The notes beneath the pieces were generated by a model, which was not told the DNA's origin, did not search any database, and saw nothing but the letters and a program-made list of their open reading frames with translations. A stretch of DNA of 64,000 bases from Acetobacteraceae bacterium (GTDB lineage Bacteria; Pseudomonadota; Alphaproteobacteria; Acetobacterales; Acetobacteraceae), in assembly GCA_009693865.1 (NCBI GenBank), contig SHWL01000004.1, positions 1 through 64,000 of the forward strand, written 5' to 3'. Both the position numbers and the translations under genes were made by a program. Shown piece by piece: positions 55,155-62,947 of the stretch (its first letter is position 1; the number at the start of each line of letters is the position of its first letter).

Positions 55155-56750
55155 ATGAACGACAGCGTCGACTTTTCGAAACCCGCTTTGACCGGATGGG
55201 AGCCGGAGCTGCGGGAACTCCGGCACCGCCAGGCGCTCGCAAGGGAAATGGGCGGCAAGGAACGGGTGGACCGGCAGCACAAAGGCGGCCGCCTGACGGT
55301 GCGGGAGCGGATCGACCATCTACTGGATCCCGGCACGTTCCAGGAGATCGGCAGCATCGCCGGCAAGGCGACTTATGACGCTCACGGCAACATCGTCGAT
55401 TTCATGCCCGGCAACTGTGTGTTCGGCCGCGGCATGGTTGATGGGCGGCCCGTTGTCGTCGCGGGGGACGACTTCACGCTGAGAGGCGGCTCGGCCGATG
55501 CCTCCATCAAGGGCAAGCCGAAAATGTCGGAGCAGCTCGCCGCGCGCTTCCGCATGCCGATCATCCGCCTGATCGAGGGCTCCGGCGGCGGCGGCTCGGT
55601 GAAAACGATTGAAACCACCGGCCGCGCCAATCTGCCCGGCGGCCTGGGCGAGACGACCGCCTTCGACATCGTCGCCAACAATATGGCGGAGGTGCCGGTC
55701 GTCGGCCTTGGCCTTGGCTCGGTCGCCGGATTGGGCGCCGCGCGCCTGGTCGCCGCGCATTATTCGATCATGGTCAAGGAAATTGCCGCCGTCTTCGTCG
55801 CGGGTCCCCCGGTCGTGGAACGTCTGGGCGAGCCCCGTACCAAGCAGGAACTCGGCGGTTGGGCGATCCAGGTCGGCTGCGGCGCCGTCGATGAGGCCGT
55901 CGATTCTGAGGAAGACGCGTTCGAGATGGCGCGGCGCTTCCTGTCCTATTTGCCCGGTTCGATCCACGACGTGCCGCCGCGCGCCAAGGGCTGGGACGAC
56001 CCGAACCGGAGCGACGAGGCGCTGATATCGGTTATCCCGCGGGTCAAGAAGCAGGCCTATCTGATGCGGCGGATCATTGGTTCGGTCTTCGACAAAGACA
56101 GTTTCTTCGAAATGGGACGGATGTTCGGCCGCTCGATCATCACCGGATTCGCTCGTTTGGATGGCTGGCCGGTCGCGGTGATGGCGGGCGACCCGCTGTT
56201 CGAGGGCGGCGCCTGGAACGCCGACGCCTGCAACAAGATCATCCGCTTCGTGGACATGGCGCAGACGTTCCATCTGCCCATCGTGCATCTCGTGGACTGC
56301 CCAGGATTCCAGGTGGGGCTGCGGGCGGAAAGCAGCGCGGTGATCCGGTGGGGCGTGCGGGCCTTGGCGGCGATCAACCAAACGACGGTGCCCTGGTGCT
56401 CGATCGTTGTCCGCAATTGCTACGGCGTCGGCGGGTTGGGTCATCAGCCGGTCGGCCGTTTGTGCCTGCGTTACGCCTGGCCCTCGGCCAGTTGGGGATC
56501 GCTGCCGTTGGAAGGGGGAATCGAGGCCGCCTATCGCGCGGAGATCGATGCCGCCGACGACCCTCAGGCGAAGCTGGAAGAAATCGAGGAGCGGTTGAAT
56601 CGCCTGCGCTCGCCCTTCCGCACCGCCGAGTCGTTCTGGATCGACGAGGTGATCGATCCCCGCGACACGCGACGCCTGCTGTGCGATTTCGCCAATCTGG
56701 CCGCGCCTTTACGTGAACCTGGGCCGTCCCGGTTTGGCATGCGCCCATGA
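55155..56750 (+). CDS. Acyl-CoA carboxylase, carboxyltransferase (beta) subunit
   Basis: A 531-residue carboxyltransferase of the propionyl/methylcrotonyl/geranyl-CoA carboxylase class. The N-terminal half (ERVDRQHKGGRLTVRERIDHLLDPGTFQEIG, IIRLIEGSGGGGSV) and the C-terminal half (FARLDGWPVAVMAGDPLFEGGAWNADACNKIIRFVDMAQTFHLPIVHLVDCPGFQVG) each contain the crotonase-like glycine oxyanion holes. It moves CO2 from carboxybiotin to an acyl-CoA. The biotin carboxylase (alpha) gene is not adjacent, which is unusual. The small exported protein gene is just upstream. Confidence 0.9.
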   Translation: MNDSVDFSKPALTGWEPELRELRHRQALAREMGGKERVDRQHKGGRLTVRERIDHLLDPGTFQEIGSIAGKATYDAHGNIVDFMPGNCVFGRGMVDGRPVVVAGDDFTLRGGSADASIKGKPKMSEQLAARFRMPIIRLIEGSGGGGSVKTIETTGRANLPGGLGETTAFDIVANNMAEVPVVGLGLGSVAGLGAARLVAAHYSIMVKEIAAVFVAGPPVVERLGEPRTKQELGGWAIQVGCGAVDEAVDSEEDAFEMARRFLSYLPGSIHDVPPRAKGWDDPNRSDEALISVIPRVKKQAYLMRRIIGSVFDKDSFFEMGRMFGRSIITGFARLDGWPVAVMAGDPLFEGGAWNADACNKIIRFVDMAQTFHLPIVHLVDCPGFQVGLRAESSAVIRWGVRALAAINQTTVPWCSIVVRNCYGVGGLGHQPVGRLCLRYAWPSASWGSLPLEGGIEAAYRAEIDAADDPQAKLEEIEERLNRLRSPFRTAESFWIDEVIDPRDTRRLLCDFANLAAPLREPGPSRFGMRP

Positions 56751-56826
56751 AGTGGGAGCGCCCGGGACAGCCCGCAAGGGCACGACCGCCGCGATTGCGG
56801 GAATGGCAGCTAGACGCTAAGGTGCA

Positions 56827-58701
56827 TTGACGAAATGCGACGGGGCCCCCAGAAGCCCCCGCGCGCACGATTGGGGCACTGATCGCCACCCGATCGGGAT
56901 GGAGGAACCCAGGTTGCAGCCGACCAATATTCAGGATCCCGACTATTTCCATAAGGTCGTGGATTGCCAATGGGCATGCCCGGCGCATACCCCTGTCCCG
57001 GAGTATATCAGGCTGATCGCGGACGGACGGTATGCCGACGCCTTCATGATCAATTGGAAGTCCAACGTCTTCCCCGGCGTACTGGGCCGGACCTGCGACC
57101 GCCCGTGCGAGCCCGCGTGCCGCCGCGGCCGGGTCGAGGATGAGCCCGTCGCGATTTGCCGCCTGAAGCGGGTTGCCGCCGATTACAAGGGCGACGTCAG
57201 CGACCGCATGCCGCCTCGCCCCACGTCGAAGAATGGCAGGAAGATCGCTTTGGTGGGCGCTGGGCCCGCGTCTTTGACGGTCGCGCGCGATCTGGCGCCT
57301 TTGGGTTATCACCTGGTCATCTATGATGGCGATACGCGGGCCGGCGGGATGATCCGCAGCCAGATTCCCAAGTTTCGGCTACCCGAGGAAGTGATCGACG
57401 AGGAAGTTGGTTACATCACCGATCTCGGTCCCGAGATGCGGTTGGGTCAGCATGTGGGAAGCCTGAAGGGTCTGTTGGACGAGGACTACGACGCGATCTT
57501 CGTTGGCACCGGCGCGCCGCGCGGGCGCGATCTGGAAATTCCTGGCCGTCAGGAAGCCGCCGCGAATATCCATATCGGGATCGACTGGCTGTCCTCGGTA
57601 TCGTTCGGCCACATCGACAAAATCGGCCGCCGGGTGATCGTACTGGGCGGCGGCAATACCGCGATGGATTGCTGCCGGTCCTCCCGCCGCCTGGGTGGCG
57701 ACGACGTGAAAGTGATCGTTCGTTCCGGGTTCGAGGAAATGAAGGCCTCGCCGTGGGAAAAGCAGGACGCGATGCACGAGGACATTCCGATCCTGAACTT
57801 CCTGGTGCCGAAAGAATTCAAGCACAAGGATGGTAAACTGTTTGGCATGACATTTGAAAAAGTCGTTGCCGAATACGATGCGCGCGGCCGGCGCCGTCTG
57901 GTGCCCGCGGGGGAGCCGGACCAGTTCTTCGAATGCGACGACGTTCTCGTGGCCATCGGTCAGGAGAATTCGTTTCCGTGGATCGAACGGGATATCGGGC
58001 TCGACTTCAACGAATGGGATATGCCGGTCGTTGACGAGGTGACGTTCCGGTCAACCAACCCCAGAGTGTTTTTCGGCGGTGACTCTGCATTCGGACCGAA
58101 GAACATTATCTGGGCTGTCGCGCATGGCCATCAGGCCGCGATCTCGATCCACAAGCAGTGCATGGGCGAGGACATCGCCGAACGTCCAGCACCCGGCGTG
58201 AACATCACATCGACGAAAATGGGCATCCACGAGTGGAGTTACGACAACGATATCTCCCTCGATCTACGCTTCAAGGTGCCGCATCGCGACAAGGCGATTT
58301 CGCTGAAGGACATCAAGTCCGAGGTGGAGTTGGGGTTCGACGACAAACTGGCGTTCGCCGAAGCGCAGCGTTGCCTGAATTGCGACGTGCAGACGATCTT
58401 CACCGACAAGCTCTGCATCGAATGCGACGCCTGTGTCGATATATGCCCAGTGGATTGCATCAGCTTCGTGGAAAATGGCGAGGAAGCCGATCTGCGCACG
58501 CGGTTGCAGGCTCCGGCGCATCGTCTGACCCAGGATTTGTATATCTCGGGTGAACTGAAGACGGGCCGCATCATGGCGAAAGACGAAGACGTCTGCCTGC
58601 ATTGCGGATTATGCGCCGAGCGGTGTCCGACCGGGGCATGGGATATGGAACGTTTCCTGATCGACGTGGCACAAGCGGAGCACGCATGCTACAGCAAGTA
58701 G
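56827..58701 (+). CDS. FeS/GltD-like FAD oxidoreductase with two C-terminal ferredoxin motifs
   Basis: A 624-residue protein. Residues about 45-120 form the 4Fe-4S N-terminal domain of the GltD family (CQWACPAHTPVPEYI and CDRPCEPACRRGRVEDEPV). About 135-460 is a two-dinucleotide-binding fold (VGAGPASLTVARDLA, VLGGGNTAMDCCRSSRRLG, FFGGDSAFGP). The last 110 residues add two 4Fe-4S motifs (CIECDACVDICPVDCI and CLHCGLCAERCPTGAW). It probably moves electrons between NAD(P)H and the downstream 2-oxoacid oxidoreductase. The TTG start keeps the conserved DWGTDRHPIG; an ATG at 56899 is the alternative. The stop overlaps korA. Confidence 0.85.
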   Translation: MTKCDGAPRSPRAHDWGTDRHPIGMEEPRLQPTNIQDPDYFHKVVDCQWACPAHTPVPEYIRLIADGRYADAFMINWKSNVFPGVLGRTCDRPCEPACRRGRVEDEPVAICRLKRVAADYKGDVSDRMPPRPTSKNGRKIALVGAGPASLTVARDLAPLGYHLVIYDGDTRAGGMIRSQIPKFRLPEEVIDEEVGYITDLGPEMRLGQHVGSLKGLLDEDYDAIFVGTGAPRGRDLEIPGRQEAAANIHIGIDWLSSVSFGHIDKIGRRVIVLGGGNTAMDCCRSSRRLGGDDVKVIVRSGFEEMKASPWEKQDAMHEDIPILNFLVPKEFKHKDGKLFGMTFEKVVAEYDARGRRRLVPAGEPDQFFECDDVLVAIGQENSFPWIERDIGLDFNEWDMPVVDEVTFRSTNPRVFFGGDSAFGPKNIIWAVAHGHQAAISIHKQCMGEDIAERPAPGVNITSTKMGIHEWSYDNDISLDLRFKVPHRDKAISLKDIKSEVELGFDDKLAFAEAQRCLNCDVQTIFTDKLCIECDACVDICPVDCISFVENGEEADLRTRLQAPAHRLTQDLYISGELKTGRIMAKDEDVCLHCGLCAERCPTGAWDMERFLIDVAQAEHACYSK

Positions 58702-60551
58702 ACCGTGTTGAAGGCCTCCAGCGGGTCAACGATTTCGTCGTCAAGTTCGCCAATGTGAACGGGTCGGGTTCGGCCAGCGCGAACGCGCTGTTCGCCAAGG
58801 CCGTATTGCGGATGGGCGTCGCGTCGACACCGCGCAATATTTTCCCCAGTAATATCCAGGGCCTCCCGACGTGGTACGAAGTCCGCGTCTCGGAGGCCGG
58901 TCATTTGGGCGCGCGCGGCGGCGGGATCGACCTGATGGCCGCGATGAACCCGCAGACCTGGGATGACGATGTAAAGTCCATCGTTCCGGGCGGGTATCTG
59001 TTTTACGACAGCACCAAACCGATGCCGCGGTCCAAGTTCCGCGAGGACATCGTCGTGCTCGGCGTGCCGCTGACGGAGATGACCAACAAGGCATACAGCG
59101 ATCCCCGCCAGCGTCAGTTGTTCAAGAACATCGTCGGTTTGGGTGCCTTGGCGACCCTGCTGGACATGGATGTGCCCTCGATCGAGGGGCTGCTGTCGGA
59201 GCAATTCAAAGGCCGTCAGAAACTGATCGACGCCAACTTCCAGGCGTTGCACATGGGCATCGACTGGGTGAAGGCCAACATGACGCACCCGATCGGATTG
59301 CGCATGTGCAAGGCCGATACGGTTGGCGATCGCATTTTCATCGATGGCAACTCGGCCGCCGGTCTTGGCGCCGTTTATGGTGGCGCGACGGTCTGTGCCT
59401 GGTATCCGATCACGCCGTCCACCTCGCTGGTGGAAGCGTTCACGCGTTATGCCACGCGCATGCGGTTCGATAAGGCAAGCGGAAAAAGCAAGGTCGCGAT
59501 CGTGCAGGCTGAGGACGAGTTGGCCTCGATCGGCATGGTGATCGGCGCCGCCTGGAATGGATCGCGCGCGTTCACCGCGACCTCGGGGCCGGGCATTTCG
59601 CTGATGCAGGAATTCATCGGCCTCGCGTATTTCGCGGAAATTCCCGCCGTGATCATGGATGTGCAACGTTCCGGTCCCTCGACCGGCATGCCGACGCGCA
59701 CTCAGCAAACCGATATCACCGCCTGCGCTTATGCCAGTCATGGCGACACGAAACACGTGCTGCTGATCCCCGACGATCCGCACGAGTGCTTCGAATTCAG
59801 CGCGCTGTCGTTCGATCTTGCCGACCGGCTGCAAACGCCGGTGTTCGTGATGCTCGATCTTGAGATCGGCATGAACGAACGGCTGTGCAAACCTTTCACC
59901 TGGGACGACAACCGCAAGCTGGATCGCGGTAAGGTCATGACGAAGGCAGATCTGGATGCGGGCAAAGTCTTTGGCCGGTATCTGGATGTCGATGACGACG
60001 GCATCACCTACCGCACCTATCCCGGCACGCATCCGACCAAGGGCGCGTTCTTCACGCGCGGCACGTCGAAAGACCGGATGGCGAGGTATTCGGAAGAAGG
60101 CTCGGATTATCAGGAGAACATGGACCGGCTGCTGAAGAAACACCGGACCGCCGCGACCATGGTGCCAGCGGCTATTTTGCAAAAGGCCAAAGCGCCCACG
60201 AAACTCGGCGCGATTTACTACGGATCGACCAGTGCCCCGATGACCGAGGCCGACGAAATCCTCAATCGGGAACAAGGCGTCGAGCTCGATCTGCTGCGGG
60301 TTCGCGCCTTCCCGTTTGGCGCCGAGGTCGCAAACTTCATCGCGGCGCACGATCAGGTTTTCGTGGTCGAGCAAAACCGCGACGGACAGTTGCGGTCGAT
60401 GCTGATCAACGAGCTTGAGATCGACCCAAAGAAGTTGACGAAAATTCTGCACTACGACGGCACGCCGATCACGGCGAACTTCATTTCCAAGGCGATCGGC
60501 GCCAGGCTTGAAGCCGACAAAATCGTTCCGCTGCGCAAGGTTGGATCATGA
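58686..60551 (+). CDS. korA: 2-oxoacid:acceptor oxidoreductase, fused gamma-alpha subunit
   Basis: A 621-residue subunit. Residues about 18-200 are the gamma domain (NVNGSGSASANALFAKAVLRMG, the acceptor-side Rossmann-like part). About 225-620 is the alpha domain, with the substrate and pyrimidine motif WYPITPSTSLVEAF and a second domain HGDTKHVLLIPDDPHECFEFSALSFDLADRLQTPV. The fusion is typical of two-subunit 2-oxoglutarate and 2-oxoacid ferredoxin oxidoreductases. It decarboxylates a 2-oxoacid to acyl-CoA with TPP in KorB. The start at 58686 has GGAG upstream and overlaps the previous stop. Substrate choice between 2-oxoglutarate and others is inferred. Confidence 0.88.
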   Translation: MLQQVDRVEGLQRVNDFVVKFANVNGSGSASANALFAKAVLRMGVASTPRNIFPSNIQGLPTWYEVRVSEAGHLGARGGGIDLMAAMNPQTWDDDVKSIVPGGYLFYDSTKPMPRSKFREDIVVLGVPLTEMTNKAYSDPRQRQLFKNIVGLGALATLLDMDVPSIEGLLSEQFKGRQKLIDANFQALHMGIDWVKANMTHPIGLRMCKADTVGDRIFIDGNSAAGLGAVYGGATVCAWYPITPSTSLVEAFTRYATRMRFDKASGKSKVAIVQAEDELASIGMVIGAAWNGSRAFTATSGPGISLMQEFIGLAYFAEIPAVIMDVQRSGPSTGMPTRTQQTDITACAYASHGDTKHVLLIPDDPHECFEFSALSFDLADRLQTPVFVMLDLEIGMNERLCKPFTWDDNRKLDRGKVMTKADLDAGKVFGRYLDVDDDGITYRTYPGTHPTKGAFFTRGTSKDRMARYSEEGSDYQENMDRLLKKHRTAATMVPAAILQKAKAPTKLGAIYYGSTSAPMTEADEILNREQGVELDLLRVRAFPFGAEVANFIAAHDQVFVVEQNRDGQLRSMLINELEIDPKKLTKILHYDGTPITANFISKAIGARLEADKIVPLRKVGS

Positions 60552-61603
60552 CATACCTCGCCAAACCGAAACTCCACCATCCCGACCTTCATAAGAACGC
60601 TCTGGGCTTTACCCGGCGCGATTATGAAGGGCCCGTCTCGACCTTGTGTGCTGGTTGCGGGCACGATTCGATCAGCGCGGCGATCGTGCGCGCGTGTTTC
60701 GAACTCGATCTGCCACCGCATCGGATCGCCAAATTGTCGGGCATTGGGTGTTCCTCCAAGACACCGACGTATTTTCTGGGCGCCTCGCACGGGTTTAATT
60801 CGGTGCATGGACGCATGCCGTCGGTATTGACGGGTGCCAATCTCGCGAACCGGGACCTGATTTATCTGGGTGTGTCTGGCGACGGCGACAGCGCCTCGAT
60901 CGGGATTGGGCAGTTCGCGCACGCCATGCGGCGCGGCGTCAACATGGTCTATATCGTTGAGAATAACGGTGTGTACGGCCTGACCAAGGGGCAGTTCTCC
61001 GCCACCTCCGACAAGGGCGCGAAGTCGAAACGCGGGATCGAGAACAGCGATGAGGCGATCGATCTTGTTGGCATGGCGTTGCAATTGGGGGCGACCTTCG
61101 TCGCGCGTAGCTTCTCCGGCGATAAGGGGCAGTTGGTGCCGTTGATCGAGGCGGCGTTGAAGCACCAGGGCGCGGCGTTCATCGACTGTATCTCGCCGTG
61201 CGTGGCATTCAACAATCACGAGGGCTCCACGAAAAGTTTTGACTTTGTGCGGGAGCATAACGAAGCGCTGAACGTGCTGGACGTGATTACCGGACGGCCC
61301 GAAATCGTGATCGATTACGCGCCGGGCACGGTGGAAATGGTGACCCAACACGATGGCTCGGTTTTGCGGCTTCGCAAGCTGTCACCTGGGTACGACGTGC
61401 ATGACCGGATTGGCGCGCTGAGCTACATGCAGGAGCGCCAGGCGGCCGGTGAAATGGTGACCGGGCTTTTGTACGTTGATCCAAACCCTCGCGATTTGCA
61501 CGCGCATCTGAAGACGGTCGATGTGCCATTGAACGAGCTGGATGATGCGGCGCTGATCCCGGGCGCCAAGGCGCTGGACGCGATTAACGCGAGCCTGCGG
61601 TAA
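60548..61603 (+). CDS. korB: 2-oxoacid:acceptor oxidoreductase, beta (TPP) subunit
   Basis: A 351-residue TPP-binding subunit. CAGCGHDSISAAIVRACFELDLPPHRIAKLSGIGCSSKTPTYF provides the cluster-associated cysteines (in CAGCG and GIGCSSK). LIYLGVSGDGDSASIGIGQFAHAMRRGVNMVYIVENNGVYGLTKGQFS is the TPP motif (GDGD...N) with the active-site loop. It starts inside the korA stop. With the upstream GltD-like protein it forms a three-gene operon. The fourth cysteine and cluster ligands could not be verified by eye. Confidence 0.9.
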   Translation: MTYLAKPKLHHPDLHKNALGFTRRDYEGPVSTLCAGCGHDSISAAIVRACFELDLPPHRIAKLSGIGCSSKTPTYFLGASHGFNSVHGRMPSVLTGANLANRDLIYLGVSGDGDSASIGIGQFAHAMRRGVNMVYIVENNGVYGLTKGQFSATSDKGAKSKRGIENSDEAIDLVGMALQLGATFVARSFSGDKGQLVPLIEAALKHQGAAFIDCISPCVAFNNHEGSTKSFDFVREHNEALNVLDVITGRPEIVIDYAPGTVEMVTQHDGSVLRLRKLSPGYDVHDRIGALSYMQERQAAGEMVTGLLYVDPNPRDLHAHLKTVDVPLNELDDAALIPGAKALDAINASLR

Positions 61604-61696
61604 CGCTTTCAGGGTGGGGATGGCGCCCAGGCCTTTTGGACAGCGCGGGTGGTCGACGCCAGCAGTTCTGATTATTGCCGCCTGCCTGTCCCCCCA

Positions 61697-61812
61697 TCGT
61701 CATCCTCCGGCTTGACCGGAGGACCAGAAGCGGCACCACGCATCCCGCTTCGTCCGGCCCATATGCGGATTTGTGCCGCGACGGGTCGTCCGGTCGAGCC
61801 GGACGATGACGA
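61697..61812. repeat. Inverted pair of palindromic repeats (second subfamily)
   Basis: The left copy, CGTCATCCTCCGGCTTGACC...GGACCAGAAGCGGCACC (61698-61737), and an inverted right copy near 61771-61810 (GTGCCGCGACGGGTCGTCCGG...CGGACGATGACG). The pair matches the arrangement after nuoN. It lies in the 527-base gap between korB and cobA, which otherwise shows no gene; the last 130 bases of the gap are AT-rich and probably hold the cobA promoter. Confidence 0.7.
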
Positions 61813-62130
61813 CGGGGGAGGCGCCGTCGCTAAAATCGGAACTGCTGGGTTGACCGGCGGTAGCATGTTTTTCCCGGGACGACCGTATCTGGAGGTCTGA
61901 TCTCCTGTCGTTTGGATGTGCCTTCAGGACGTCCGAATGAGGCAGGATTCCGGACCACGCAATCGGTGGATAAAGCTTCTGCCAAATGACGCCGCCGTGG
62001 AAGAACTACCACGTCCGGTTTCGTCTTGTAGGATAAAAAACTAATTCAGGCGCCGTGCCTTGCGGTTTTTAGAAAAATCTCCTCTTAGAGTGCTGTGTTC
62101 CGTCATTCCCGGAAGGTTCAGAGCCGCTCC

Positions 62131-62937
62131 ATGCTTCCACCCAACCTTATCCCGCCGCCGTTCGACGCGGGCTCCGTGTGGCTGGTCGGCGCCGGTCCGG
62201 GCGATCCTGGCCTGTTGACGCTGCACGCGTTGCACGCGCTGACCCAGGCTGGCGTCATTCTCCACGATGCCCTGGTTTCGGAGGAAATTCTTTCCCTCGC
62301 ACCCCAGGCGCGACTGGAACCGGTGGGGAAGCGGGGAGGTGGGGTCCGGACGCCGCAGTTGCGGATCAACCAGCGCCTGATCGCTCTGGCGAGGACCGGG
62401 CTTCGGGTGGTCCGGCTGAAGGGCGGCGATCCCCTGATTTTCGGGCGGGGCGGGGAAGAGGCGTTGGCACTCGCCGCCGCCGGCATTCCGTTCCGCATTG
62501 TTCCCGGCGTCAGCGCGGGTATTGGTGGCACCGCCGCGGCCGGTATTCCCCTGACCCATCGTGGCATCGCGCGAAGCGTCACGTTCGCGACAGGCCATGA
62601 CTCGTCGGGTGGGCTCACAGACCTCGACTGGTCCGCGATGGGCGACGTGGTGGTACTTTATATGGCGGGCCGCCAGCTTGGCGCCATCGCGGCGCGATTG
62701 CTGGCAGCCGGCCGCGACCCGGCGGAGGGCGTCGCGCTGATCAAGGATGCGACCCGACCAGTACAGACGGTGCGCGTGATGACGCTGGCGGAGGCGGTGA
62801 ATGCGCCGGTTTCCGGGTCGCCCACTCTCATCGTCATCGGGCCGGTCGTCGCGCTACGCGATCGTCTGGCCGCGTGGCAGCAGACCGCGCCGATGACCTT
62901 GCTTGACGACCCGCAACCCGCCCGTGCGTTGGGCTGA
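62131..62937 (+). CDS. cobA: Uroporphyrinogen-III C-methyltransferase
   Basis: A 268-residue SAM-dependent methyltransferase (SUMT). VWLVGAGPGDPGLLTLHALHALTQAGVILHDALVS is the first conserved block, RTGLRVVRLKGGDPLIFGRGGEEALALAAAGIPFRIVPGVSAG the SAM-binding GGDPxxFGRG and P-loop, and GIPLTHRGIARSVTFATGH the next. It converts uroporphyrinogen III to precorrin-2, the branch to siroheme and cobalamin. The ATG at 62131 matches the family start; the ORF-track GTG is 12 codons earlier. The following flavoprotein gene starts 10 bases later. Confidence 0.93.
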   Translation: MLPPNLIPPPFDAGSVWLVGAGPGDPGLLTLHALHALTQAGVILHDALVSEEILSLAPQARLEPVGKRGGGVRTPQLRINQRLIALARTGLRVVRLKGGDPLIFGRGGEEALALAAAGIPFRIVPGVSAGIGGTAAAGIPLTHRGIARSVTFATGHDSSGGLTDLDWSAMGDVVVLYMAGRQLGAIAARLLAAGRDPAEGVALIKDATRPVQTVRVMTLAEAVNAPVSGSPTLIVIGPVVALRDRLAAWQQTAPMTLLDDPQPARALG

Positions 62938-62947
62938 GGAATTGCCG

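Noticed and set aside
58689-60452. 587-codon minus-strand ORF over korA
   Set aside because: Arg/His/Asp-rich without domain structure, and exactly antisense to a well supported subunit.
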